64,000 nt of DNA from Aquila chrysaetos chrysaetos (Eukaryota > Chordata > Aves > Accipitriformes > Accipitridae), in assembly GCF_900496995.4 (NCBI RefSeq), contig NC_044029.1:17050001-17114000 (forward strand), in the 5' to 3' direction. Position 1 is the stretch's first letter. Each line of letters starts with the position of its first letter. Positions 30,829 to 44,100 of the stretch are shown here, in pieces. The notes beneath the pieces are model-generated. The model searched no databases, was not told where the DNA came from, and saw nothing but the letters and a program-made list of their open reading frames with translations. The translations under genes were made by a program, and so were the position numbers.

Positions 30829-33800
30829 GAGCCTCTTGCAGTAGCTCCTACTGACCAGTTTCTCCAGTGACTGCAGCAGGTCTGTCTCTAACTCTTGTGG
30901 ATCACAGCTGGAAGACTTTTAATGGGCTATTCCAACCCTGTTTGGAAGAAAAACCCTTGTCTTTAGCTGGTTGCCTTGTGCAATATGTATATTTTACAGC
31001 TGAACTGTAACTCTAAATCGTTAGACACAGCTAATCTGTCTTGCTCAGAGAGTTGATTACCACCTTTGTCTTTCAAGTACCTTTTCCTATCACAGGCACA
31101 GAGGAGAACCTATGCCTATGAATCTGAACAGTTTATTTTGTTCTAAAAATCAATAAATGCATATTTGAGTCAGGTTAGATAGGCAGGTGCTATTGCACAG
31201 TAATGCTCACCCATATTCAGTGTCACAGACTTTCTTAAAAGCTACGGTTAATTATAGGTTTCCTGTATCAAGCTCAAAGCTGTTAATGGCAATAGCAAAC
31301 CAGCCCAAAACAGTGTAGGAAGGCATTAGTCAAAACTGTAGGATCTGACTAGCAAGTGTCTTATGCAGAATTAAAATCCATATGCTAAATACTCTCTTTC
31401 AATGAGACCACTTCAGATGAGACCAATGAATTTTGTAGGACAGCTTTGGTAGCTTGCAGACAAGAATGTAATTTCAACTTCCTTCTAGTTTGAAATGCTG
31501 GAATGGGTTACTATGTACTACTGAAAAAATTCTTAGGGCTTAATATAGGCTTCCTAGTGAGTTAAACGAAAGAGTGTTGAGACTAACAAGTATTCAAATA
31601 AGCGTGCCTGTGTTTTGAGCTAACTCTTAAGTCTGTTTTAACATGTGAACAGAAGTAATACTAAAAAAAAAAAAAAATCCACAAAAAAACCAAACCAGGG
31701 CACCAAGGTAGAGGTCATCTGTCTCTAACCTCCAAATGTCTTGAATTGTCTAACCTGATGATTAGATTCTTGAAGGTAAATTATTTTGAAAGCAAACTAG
31801 CTAAAAATAAATAAATCATTGCTTGCTAAAATTAGGCTAAGAGGGCTATTTTAGGCAGTTTAAGTGCTTCATAGTGTTGCTTTTTGGTTGAGACATAACT
31901 ATTCAGAACCTGCAGTAAGTGGCCTTCGCACCAAAGGACTGCATGTCAGAGGCCTGACTGCAGTATGTTACCACTTGGTTCCCCTTTGGAAGGGTGATGT
32001 TGTCTTTTTAACCTGGTCTGAAACGCAGCTGTCACTTGCACCCAAACTTGAGTATCTTTCTAAATCTTGAAAAACACCCAAACTTGCATGAGCATGTAAC
32101 TTCTACATAGATTCATTGGCAAAATACCTTCCAGAAGCACTGAATTGTGTCTCTTTTGCAAGACAAGTTCATGTTGCTTGTGTGCAAATCAACTGTGTTA
32201 TCAGGTGAGATAATCGTTCCCTTGTCAAACAAACTGTGGCACAACTGTTTAGTTTTCAGTTAGTTACTTCAGATCTTTTACCCAAATAGAGAGCATGATG
32301 ATTTCAACTTCTGTCATGTAAAACCTTCTACTAAGTAATCATTGAGTAGGCAACAAAGTATGACCCTTTCAAAACTGTGAAGGTACACACCCCAGGGCAC
32401 AGATCCACAAACTGGATCCAGGCAATGCTACAGAAAGATAAGTTGAACTTCCTTGGCTTTTTAATTCTGAAGCACAGAAGTTGTCCTTCATGTAGCTTAG
32501 AGTTGCAAACTTTTGTGGCAGTCTACAGGTTAGATTTTACAGAGCTTTTGTCTCAAATCTAACTCATTGTTTCAAATCTCTAGAGTGACCAAATATTTGG
32601 AGAAGAAAAATTGCTTGAAAGGTAACTAACTTTTCCACTGGAGCATCTGTATAAATGCAGAGGTTTTGGGATATTCAAACTACTTACACACTTTCAAATA
32701 CTCAGGACTGTTTGGGTTTTTTTTCCACTACAACTGTAGCTTTATCCTGGTTTTTGTTTCTCAAGCCTTAGTATTGCCCATCAATATCATTCAGATTCTG
32801 TTTTGTCTTTAAAAACAAAACCAAAGTTGTTTTCATGCTCTCAAGCATTTTCTTGCACACTGAACTAAACCTAGAGTTCATTTATCTAGTGTTTTGCTCA
32901 GATAATTCTAGCAACTTAGACTTGTTCTTTGTTTAAACTTCCTCTTGGTAGCTGTGTGGAGGCTAGAGTGAAATACATGGATTGCTGCACATCAAATGTC
33001 AAGTTTCTACTTAAGTTTCAGTGCAAGTAATGTGTGTTACATTGCTGCTTAATAGAAAAAACTTTGTTATGGTACAGATGTGTAACTCTAAAAAAAGATG
33101 GTGTTAAAGTGATCTTAAGCCGTAACAAGGAAACTTTCTTTGAATGATTTACTTTTTGCCTAATAACTAACATGAAAGATGAGTGAATTGATACAGATTG
33201 TTCAGTCAGTGTGACCAGAAGTTTTACACAGATTAACACTTGCTATCTGCATGCACCTGTAAAGCATTTTGTAACTAGGCTCAGTAACTTACACCCTCTT
33301 GGTCAGAGAACCACACCATACCTGACATCTGTCATGGGTAGTAAATGGTGTATTAAAGTGAAATTCAGAATGAAATTAGTCAGTCCTTATTTAACCAGAA
33401 CAGTGCTTCAGGAAGATACCTGCTTCATTCCCACTTTTGATGAAGTTGTAAGAACTGTTCAGCAAAAGCATGTAGCTGAAGGGAGAACAGGAGCCAAGAG
33501 CTGCCTGCCTTCCGTGGCTTTTAGAGGAGTTAGACACCAGACAAGTGGCAATTTCCACAAAGCAGTTAATTCTGAGTATTTTTACAGCTTTGAATGAATA
33601 GTGTTAATTCTTATCCTTGATGATTAAAAAACCACTATGAAGGAATTTTGACTCTTCTCCAGACCTAATTCCCCACCAAGCGATTTTAAAACTAAATGGT
33701 CTTCCTGGATACTTCATTTCATATGCTATTTGACCATGGCTGTATCTGTACCTTGATACTGAAGGCATTCATGTTAAGTGAAAGGGCCTTGCCAGTACAC

Positions 33801-34035
33801 AGTTCTAAACGAAAGGGCCTGACCAGTACAGACTTGGGTTTAGGTAAATTGTGATTTTAAAAAAAAAAATTTTTTTTTTTAAATCACTATTATCAAAAGC
33901 AGAGCTGTGAATTTTAATGATCTCTTCTGGTAAACTAGATAGATATTACACAGGGAGAAATACAGTTAATAACTTTATTACATTATCCTAAACCAAAAAA
34001 CATTCAGTATCATCCCTTCAGTGTAAGTGAATAAA
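30829..34035 (+). other. GNS 3' UTR region with alternative poly(A) signals
   Basis: After the TAA at 30826-30828 the sequence is non-coding and AT-rich. AATAAA hexamers lie at 31152-31157 (proximal) and at 34030-34035, 34092-34097 and 34393-34398 (distal). Human GNS mRNA has a 3' UTR of several kb, so distal use is plausible. It contains an imperfect 20-nt duplication (33780-33830) and an A11/T11 palindrome (33851-33887). Which site is used cannot be told from sequence. Confidence 0.5.
33851..33887. repeat. A11/T11 palindrome with GTGATTT/AAATCAC arms
   Basis: GTGATTTT, A11, T11, AAATCAC: a 37-bp inverted repeat centred at 33869/33870, perfect except for one unpaired T. It lies where the GNS and APMAP-like 3' ends converge. 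Confidence 0.9.
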
Positions 34036-34246
34036 GCTGGTACATGCTTACCCAGCACAGGCCCAGTAAATTGGGCTACTTCATTTTGAGGAATAAAGCA
34101 TGCAACACATACATGCAAACACACACCCAAAGCAGGTATAATACCGTTTCAATCAAATCAAATTTAAGACTGATTCTACAAGCTAAATACAATTATTTCA
34201 TCATAATGAAATAGCTGTCACTTACTGTGATTCAATTAAAATTCAT

Positions 34247-34252
34247 TTTATT
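34247..34252 (-). terminator. Candidate poly(A) signal of the APMAP-like gene
   Basis: TTTATT on the plus strand is AATAAA on the minus strand, about 920 nt after the APMAP-like stop codon. A second minus-strand AATAAA is at 33974-33979. Both positions overlap the distal poly(A) candidates of convergent GNS. Confidence 0.45.
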
Positions 34253-35172
34253 TGTATTATTCTCTCTCTGTATGTGAGCATACTTTGCTGTAGCACGTTG
34301 TGAGCATACTTAACTCCTGCTGTTTGAAATGTTTGTTTAGAAAGTGCCCTTCCAGAGGACCCTGTTCACTGCTGCACTTTTGGGAAAGAAAAAATAAACT
34401 GCCTATCAAACTGCCTATCTTTCTGTTACTGAACTTCAGTTCAACCTTTCCCCAGGATCAAGCTGTGTCACACTTCTAAAGACCGAATTCCTAATTTCTA
34501 AGCTTGTTCTCTGCTTACTGCCCTGCTACCTGACACAGCCCACTAGTGAACTTTTGTATGGTCACAGGGGACCTTATGTACAGCATCCAGCAAGACAACA
34601 TGTGACTAATTTGCACCTGGAAGAAACACTGAGGTGAGAGAACAAATTTAAATGCAAGCTGTACTTGCTGATATTTCCTTGGAAACTGATATAGTTGAAT
34701 GATGGAAAACTTTAACAAAAGAGACAAGGGAGAAACTGCTGTTCATCATTAAAAGCAGTATGTTCTGCCTCTGGGAAAGAGGAAGAATAAAATCCTACAT
34801 AACGCTTTTTCCAAAATGGGAACTGTGAGCAACAGTACAATATGTGCTTCTTACCTCAATCCCTGTTACAGAGTTGAATTCCTCAGATGATTCTGTGCAA
34901 CTGTTTAAAATTATATACATAACTATTTTCTGAACTATAGAGCTAGATGAATTGCTACCATTAACCTATTTTTAAGCCTGAGGCTTTCACAAGCTTCTAA
35001 AGCAAGTATTTCTGCATTGTATTTTCATTTCTGCTTAACCATGTGGTATCAGTTTCATTTCTCTTTCAGTGATGTAGCAGTCTTCCATTAAGTAGAGAAA
35101 AATATTTAGTGGCTGCTTGAAACAACCTTACTATCTTTCTTTTGATGCTCCAGCTTATGAAAACTGTAATGT

Positions 35173-38100
35173 TTACTGTAGCACCACAAGAAAAGGCAAC
35201 TCTGTATTACCTAGATACAGCTTCCCATCATGCTCAAAGACATCACTGACAGCCCAAGTGACACTACCATCAGGGTCATGGAAGCTTGCCACAATGTCTC
35301 CTTTGTCATTAATTTCTAAGAACAAGCCATGTTTGTGAAGAAAAATGCTGTAGAATGATAAAGGAGTCACCTGTTTTAGAAAAAGAAATAGACAGTATTA
35401 ACACTTCATTCAAGGGGTGGGAGGGGAAATTCCATGACTAGAAAGAAACAGCAATGCTAATATATTGCTTTCCAGATGTTGCTCTAGTCAGATTCAGCTG
35501 TCAATCTTTTGGTAATGTCTACTGGAGTGTGTCTAAAGCAGGCAGTCCTGTAATCACTCACTGATCTTAAAGTACAGTCAGTGCCTGCTTGCTCAAGAAG
35601 GTGTGGAAGTTGCTTGAATTTATTCCAGCTGCCAAAATCCACCCATTTTCTAAAAGCAGGAATTAGAGGAACTTGATGGAACACAACTGAATCACCCACT
35701 TCAGTGGATTTCGTGTACAAGTTCTAGGGAGAAGGCAGCATGGTTCTTAGAAAAAGTAGCATGGTTAATCATAACCAGCTCCATGACTCTTGCTTGGCAA
35801 GAATGACTTTGCAGAGTTTGATTCCTATAGCAAAATCCTCATATTTTCTGTCAAAGGTTCTTCGTCTGCCTTGACAATACCATGTTGCTATAAAGAATGG
35901 GCTGAGAGCTTGCAACTACAGACCACTTATTGTCAATACTGATTTTTCTACTTTATAAATGGGTTCTCGGTATTACTACAACAGTAAAACTGCTATGTTT
36001 TAAGATGTAAAAAAGAAACTGATCCTCAAATGTTCCAGAAAAATCAAAGTTAGTATGTGTTGGTATGCTGGCTGGTAAAGATGAAGCAATCTCTTGCGTT
36101 TCCTAATGAAGAATAACAAGTTTTTTCACACTTAAAAAATTAACATTTTTGTGACACCGATAGTTAATACTACACAGTGTCAAAGTTACCTTTGCAATAA
36201 ATCTCTTCAGGAATGGATATGGTCCTAAAGCATCCAGAAAAGGAGAAAAGAAACTAGGAAAGCGAGTAGTAGATATTCCAACTCTGTATAAGCCTGTGTA
36301 TGATAATCTGATGTTGTCTGGATATCCAGGCAGGTTGTCCACAAAAACTTCTCTTTTTCCTGCATTAGCTCCGCTCACCCAATAGCTGCAAAAAGGGAAT
36401 TTTATATATGAGTTAACAGTGTCTGCTGCAAAATACAGCAAGCTTAACAGCATGGAAGATCCATCATTTTGATTCATGCAAGGAATTTTTCAAGGTACAG
36501 AAAAGGACTCTGCAGGAAGCGGTAAATGCAAAGAGGCACTAAACTTGAGTAACAACAATTGGTCAAAAACCCCTCATCTTTCTACATGTAACATAAAGAG
36601 TATCCCCCAGGTTCTATTAAAAAAAGCTAGTCATGGAAAATGTGCTTCTTAAATGAACACTAATATTAAATTTGACTTTAGAACTTCCATGAAATAGAAA
36701 ACTGTTAAAACACTGACTCCCTTTAAAATGGGAAAAATGGGGTGTTATGCTAATCATAATCACGCAGTGACACTTGTCCTCTGAGGTCTGCTGTAACTAA
36801 TAATGGAGTCATCAGGACAATTGTAATTGAGTCTGAGGGAACTGGGGTCTGATATATCAGTAAATCGGTATAAAAAACATTTGGCAGTGGGAAGAGCAAC
36901 TGTTAATCTCTACCTAGAATTTAACTAAAACCTGTGACTCTTGCAACAGAAAAAAGTTATTTAAACTGAGTTTCCAATAGCAACCCTGTTAACTGCACAT
37001 CTTCAGTGAAGTAAGGAAAAACAGAAAAGGATGAACATGAAAATCATGTCTATGAATTGATTTAAAAACATGTAATATAAACTAATATATAACATTTTAT
37101 TGACATTTAACATACCGTATGATTCTACATATGCTGGTTTCTGCTATTAGTATGTAATCTTCGTAGGGAGACAGTGCAATCCCATTTGCCATGTACAAGC
37201 CACTGAGCACCGTTCTTGCTGTTCTTGTTACAGGGTCATAGGCCAAGAGGCGACCAAGATGGTTTGTTTCAATTACCTTAATCAATACATCTAATGAAAA
37301 ACTAGGCTATCAAAATACCTAGTTTCAATTAGAACAGAAAATATTCAGCAGTTGTGTTAACATAAATCAGATAAAAGCAGACTTTACAAAATGGCAGATG
37401 GCATCTTTACAAAAACACTAAAGGAGCAAAGGATTCTGTTCATGTCATTTCCCAGGCTGATCATAGCATTCTTGTAAAAACAGAGGAACACGGGGGACTG
37501 CAGTGTATGGTTTATACAGCCAGAGTTCTAACTATGCTACTCTGCAGTTCCTGCTTTAGCAAAATATTGAGGCCTGTCAAGCTTCTGTGAACAACTTCAA
37601 ATCAAACAAGAAAGCATTCATGAGTGTTCTGCTAAAGCAAGTGAACAGCTGACATTTTACTTCTGATATGAAATAATTTGAATAAGTTTCTTCTGCTACA
37701 AATCTGCAGGGCAGCTTTGAATTATATACACATAAGCCCTGTGAAGAGGAAATTGCCTTTATGTTTGTCATTTGTACTGGCAACCCCTTGTCAAGTCTGA
37801 AATAAATACTAAACGGCAAAGATGATGTACTACCAATCTTTGGTACACTACAATACACTACTACAATAATTCTGACAGCTTTAAGAAACAGCAAGTGGCG
37901 CATAAGAGAGTTCAACTATTCCGGTTTTTTCCCCCTTTTAATAACTTGGATCTTGATTCCCACCCCTTAAATATATTTCCCTTCATGTGATTTTTCTCCT
38001 GGCTTAATTTTATCCACAGTTCTGGTAGTAAAGATGACACTCAGTGTAAACTTTATGTCTGTGACCTCACTGAATTTCAGCTTTACAGACAGTTTGTTCT

Positions 38101-41100
38101 AGATAAAGTTTTCCTCAAAGGCTATGACTACACAGAAAAGATACCTTCAAGTACACCAGCAATTAGCTACCTTGCATTTACTACAGTACAAGAGCATGGT
38201 TGTAGACAGATACCAGAGAGAAACTAACAAGCTGTAAAAATCCAGACTGTAGTGTATGGCATGACAATTTTCTTTGGGTAGTCATACCCAGAGGTTTTTT
38301 TCAGGAAAAGCAGCTACAGAATAGCACAGCCCATCCCCTGCCCCAGGGCTCGAGCACACTGCATTCATAGCATGCTTGGCTAAAACACACAAGCCCAGTC
38401 GAAAAAAGCTTGTCTCTTCTGCAGCCTAGTACATGGTGCTGCCACCACAAAAATTAACACTTAAGCTGCCTGAACAAATGGCTACAATGATTACCTCATC
38501 TCACCTCGTATTTGTGATGTCGTCTTTCCCACTTGCTACTTGAATCCGTAAAATAAATCAAATTTTTCTTTGATATTTCTAAGCCATTTAGGAATTTGAA
38601 AGGCAGCCCATCCACACCTAGTTAATAAAAATGACTACTGATTAAAATAAGTGCAAAACCACCAAGTGTTCAAAATTATTCAGATCCACACAAGCTTAAT
38701 ATTTCAGACATTGCAATTCCAAATGTCATAGTTAATGCTATCCTTAATTTGTCCCAAGCTAACGTCTAAGTCCCAAATTACTTTCATTTGCAGGGAAACA
38801 TGTTCAGGTTGCAGCTCAACATAACACATACCAAACCAAAAGCCTCTGACAAATATAATTGCTTTTGTTTTCCTCTTTTTTAAACAAATCTTAAAAATAC
38901 AAACCCAATGGGCTTTCAATCAGTCCCAGTTCCCACACCCAGTAGTACTGATCTCAACTGATTAAAGTGCCTCAATCTTCCAATTTATATGTAAGCATGG
39001 AGACCAAATCCAGGATCAATGTAGTTCCCCACTAACTGTAGCATCACCTTTTTCACTCGACAGCAGGAGGGTTTTCTCTCCTGTCCTTGGATTGACTTTG
39101 TACAGGCCTAAGTATGAATCCACCACAATCACGTTACCATCCCGATCCATTCGGACTCCATGGGGCCGGCCACATATTGGTTCATAGTCTGGAGTTCCTG
39201 AGATACAAATAGGAGAATGTGTAAGACCAGGAGTTTGACAAAATGAAGATCCCGAAAATGCAAAGGCTGAAAAGCACTAAACTACCATCCTTGAATAAAC
39301 TACATCCTTAAAAGCTTCCTTAAACTGTCTCTAAAAGTAAGTTGCAAAGGAAGTGACCGTATAACATCACTCTACACAGAACAGTCATCTCTGTTCCTTA
39401 TTACTTAAGAAAAAAAATTTGCTGCCAACCTTCAAAGAAATTCAGCTCTACTCTGTTTCCCAGACAACTTTAAAGATGACTGAAAAACTGGTAGGATTAC
39501 TAAATCAGTAGGGAAAAAAAGGATTAGCTGCTGTTTATTTTATATCCCCAAGAAAAAGATGGGAGAAAGCTGCTTTTAGGAAAGATTTAACTACTTCCCT
39601 TCTGCTGAGGGGCCCAAGTGCCACAGGTCACATGAGAGTCCTACATAATCCTCAGGTAAAACTACAAAAACCAGATCTACCATGTTTAGTATTTTTATAG
39701 TGAGTAATTTTCCTGAAAGCAGTGAAATTAGTAAAGCTTGACACCCTACAGTTTTGTGACCTAATGCCCTCTACTCCAAAATACGTATTCCCCCCTAGTA
39801 CTCCAGTAAGCAAGGGACAACATCCATTGCAGCTCACTAGAGCTGTAACAGATCATTAACACAAGCTGACTGATTGACTGACAGCTGCCAAAAAGTTAAC
39901 AGCTGAGTTCTGATTTCACTCTGAATGGATCAATCATTTTTGGTTTCTTAACCTGCCAGTTATTTGCATAAGCCTTAAAACAGTTCAGTAGTCTTTAAGA
40001 ATTCTTTCAAATTCAGTCAAGACTAGCCCATAGCACAGGGACTTTGGGGACAGGGAAAACACCTACATAACTGTCACATGTTTATGAAATGAGGCTAAAG
40101 CCAATCAGCTATTTTAATGGCCTTTCAGGCCTGCTTGATTCATCAAAAACAAACAGGATAAAAACATAAACATTTCAGTGTTTGTCTGCCTCATTTACAC
40201 ATAAGAAAAGAAAATGCAACCTTGTAGTCCAGTTACTGGTGATGGTATCAGGACATGCTATTCTGAGTCTCCAATTCTTTTGTAAGATTTGAAATGTTTC
40301 TAAAATACATTTTGATCTTGAGGCAGGAAAATAATTGGATAAATCCTGTCTTTAGACCACCCTCAAAAAGTTTTGTATAGAAGGACTTCTCTAAAATGTT
40401 GTTCATTTAAATAAAAATGGCAATCCGTGGCAAGTCAGTCTCAAGGGCTGGAGAAGTGTGCCATTATGCCTTAATCCTGCCTACATTAAGAAAAAACACG
40501 ATAGCAGGCTTCTCTTACAAATTTGCATAAAAGAATCAGAAAACCTTAATGGTAGCTAAAATAGCACTTCAATTTCTCATTCAGTGACATGTATATGAAC
40601 AAGTTTGTTGTCATTTTCACATCAAAACTGTCACTCACCACATTCAGGCATATCCTGCCCCATTTGAGTAATGAAATGCAGCTGGCCACCACTGATCATC
40701 CATAGTTTCCCATCCACGGTACCAGTGTAGATATTACCTTAAAATAAGTATATTAGAAGACTGTTTTAAAAGGGACCGAGGCAAATAAAACTTACTAGAA
40801 AAGAAGGACAATTCCTCATTATTGTGAGCCCTTCCTTCTTTCTCCTAATTTATATATTCTATGCACACACAAAGCAACGAAACAGACAGGAAAACATACA
40901 GCTTAAATATATTTTTATAAAGCAGAAAGAGCAATAATAAGCTGGTGATTAGAAAAATAGGAATTGTTCATATGTTTATTTTAAATAAACGTAATACATT
41001 AAAAGCTATCTTACAACTCCTCTGGGATAGCAGTAAAGGCATCAAGGACTGGACTAAAGATTCGTAGGGATGTTCTCTTACTGTCAGTGAAAATCAGAGA

Positions 41101-44100
41101 AAGCATTAGCAGAGCTCACACGATCTACCTTTTTGTCCTGAGGGTTCTGCCATGTTACCAGCTAGCTAAAATGTTCAGCAGACAAAAGGAAAACATTACA
41201 ATGACTGATCCAAAACAAGAAAGTAATCCTTCTCCTAGGACATTAAAATCCTAAGCAAAAAACCCAAGTGTGTTTTGGTTTTGGTTTTTTGTCCCCGTTT
41301 TGCTTTAGTTTTGAACCACCAGAATACCAAAAAATGTGTAAGTTTTCATTAAAGGACTAAGGACTTTTTTTATTAGATACCTGCTTAGCAGTTGCTTTCT
41401 CCTCTGCTTTTAAAGGCAAAAACCTCACAGGAAGTCTTCAAATCTTTTGACGTTGTATTGTCAAATACAATTGCCAAAAACTTCTGCGTAGGGGAAACAC
41501 TAGCAGTGATTAAGCCCCACCTTTGAAAAATAGCGTCCTCCTACCTTTTGACTAGTCCAGGCTCTGAAATAGTACAATGCACATGACCAGTCCTAGGCTC
41601 ACTGTTCAACAAAATACACTTTTAGTGTAAACTCTGTTAACTGTCTGGAAACATTCCTCTGATATGTCTTTTATTTACATAGATTGAACTAAAGTAGACA
41701 TTATTTTCTTTAGGTGTGACCTGCATTTTCACCCTGGCCTTGTTTGCATTTAAAAATGTGCACTGTCATTTGGCGACAGGTGTTAAAAGACACTGCATAA
41801 AAGTTATGCTGTCTTTCTGTGCCAATATTACTAAAAAACCATGGATTCTGACTTTGTCTAATGAGCATTTACACCAGAGCAGATAAACAGGTATAAAAAT
41901 GTCTAGCATCTGCTCACACATCTATGGAAAAATGTTATGAGCAAAGAGGACAGATTCTCACAGTATCAGCTGTCAGATCTAGATTAAAAGAATTGTCTAG
42001 GATTACTGGCATACAGAAAGCACCTGTTTATCCAAAGGGAGAACTTCAGAGCCACTGTTCAATACGACAACTTTGCCTAGGAAAAAAACAGAGGCTGAAC
42101 TTTGCTGTCATAAAATATACTGTCATTCCAATGCCTCCTAAGGCATGTTGGAAACAGCTGAAATTTCTGATCACATACCAGATTCTGTATTTAAAGAATT
42201 GTAATGCTATTTTCTATCATGCTATGCACTAGACTATGATGCTATATTTAGATTTATATAGCTAGTGCAAGTGGGTTTTGCACTAGACTTCTCTCATGGG
42301 TATTTGTAGTAAAGTGAAGGCAAAACAGAACTATTCTAACTACCCATAATATCCTGTCTTATTCATATGGAAAACAGCATTTACCTAAATCAGGCAACAT
42401 CACCACAACACTTACAACAACCTTGGGTCATATTGTATGATCTCAACTGACTGAATCCAGTCTCCTAAAACATCCTTAAATTCAAGGAAGATACACGGTA
42501 GCATTAACACACTCAAGAAAAATTGAACCAAAACAGTATTTTATACAGCATCATGAAAGAGGTTAGATTTGGCAACACAGAGCATTTGCAGAATTAGTTC
42601 TCATATTTAAAATACGCTCTGCAAAATTCCAGTTGTGAACACTACCCTTTCTGAAAGTTGTAGAGGAAGAAGTGGAAAACAAAAAGTGTGATAAAAAGAC
42701 AATTTAAAATAGCACCTTTGAGGAAAGCAGGAACGAAACAGCTTTGAGAAGACATTTGCTTGGAATGGGTGCCTCAATGCAAGGTGTTGAGCTAGGTCCC
42801 TTCCAGGCCTATGCTGCTATGACTGAAAACGCTTCCAATTTCAGCTTGCACAATGGCAAACAAGAACATTCCAGATGATTACCTCTCACCTCTGTAGTAC
42901 ACAAGACAAGACAGTATCTTTCAGACAAACATGTCTGGGGCTATTCAATATTTCCTTGAAAAATACCATAAAACTAGCACCAGCGATAAAGGAGGGTGTC
43001 TGAACTGCCTGGCTCGAACCACTCTGGGCTGGGAGTTGCCTGCTTCTCCCTACTGGCTACTGCAGGAATCTATTTTATCCACTTACACATCAAGAAGAAA
43101 ACAATTCCTCCAGAAGAGGTAAGTCCCAAGTCCACAGCAGTAAACCTGTGTCCTAAACAGAAGATCACAGTGTGTCTCTCCTCTATTTGGCTTGAACTTT
43201 CATTGCAATCCCTACTTTGGTCACACTCTGGGTAAGAGAGTTGTTGGAAAGATGCAAAACATGCTACACCGCTTCAGCCCTCTGCTTCCCACCATCTGTA
43301 AGGTTCCTGCACCTACCATTTTGCAATCTCACAGCTGCCAGACTACGAAGATGAATTATGTGGATAAGTAAGAGGAGTTTTTTTGTGACAGTGAAAAGTT
43401 CTTTCATATTCCAAGCTGCTCTAAAAATATGTTTTTGAGAACTATGCAAATTTTAAAACCATTCCATTTGCCTTCCCTCTCTGGCTCCGTGTTCAATAAG
43501 AGCTTTTGAAATAAGAGCATGCTGAACTCAGTGACTGAGCTCAAGCAGCAAATTAACACTGCTTTTGGAGACCTGAAACAGAAAAAAAAGAACAAAAACC
43601 AAGGCAAGCTTACCACTAGTTCCATGTCAAAAGCCCAAGCTTAGACTCACATTTAGAAGAATTCCCACAAAAATCTTTAACTGTTTTTGCATGTTACTTT
43701 TAGAGAATATGCCATTTTATACCTTTTTAAAATTATATTTTAATAGACTTCTATATGTCACCAATTTGTGGGTGTATGTTTTTTAATATAGCAGTAGGAC
43801 ATTCGCTGTGTCCTTGGGAGCAGCGGATAACAAAGTGTTCTGGAATATTTCCAGGGAAATGTTTACAAATGTGAAGATACGGAAGAAGATACAATTATCT
43901 TAATATTTTTGGAGCAATCGTTTAGCAAACATTCCTATTTTACTTTCTTTGGATTTAATTCTTAATTCTTGGATTTAACTTCTTAAGTCTTCTATTTTAA
44001 TAACTTGACCAAGCAGATGTATCAGATGTATAATACGTAGCAGAGGTATATAACTTTACCCATATGGAAGTTATCTACTTGCCTTCATCATCAACAGTAA

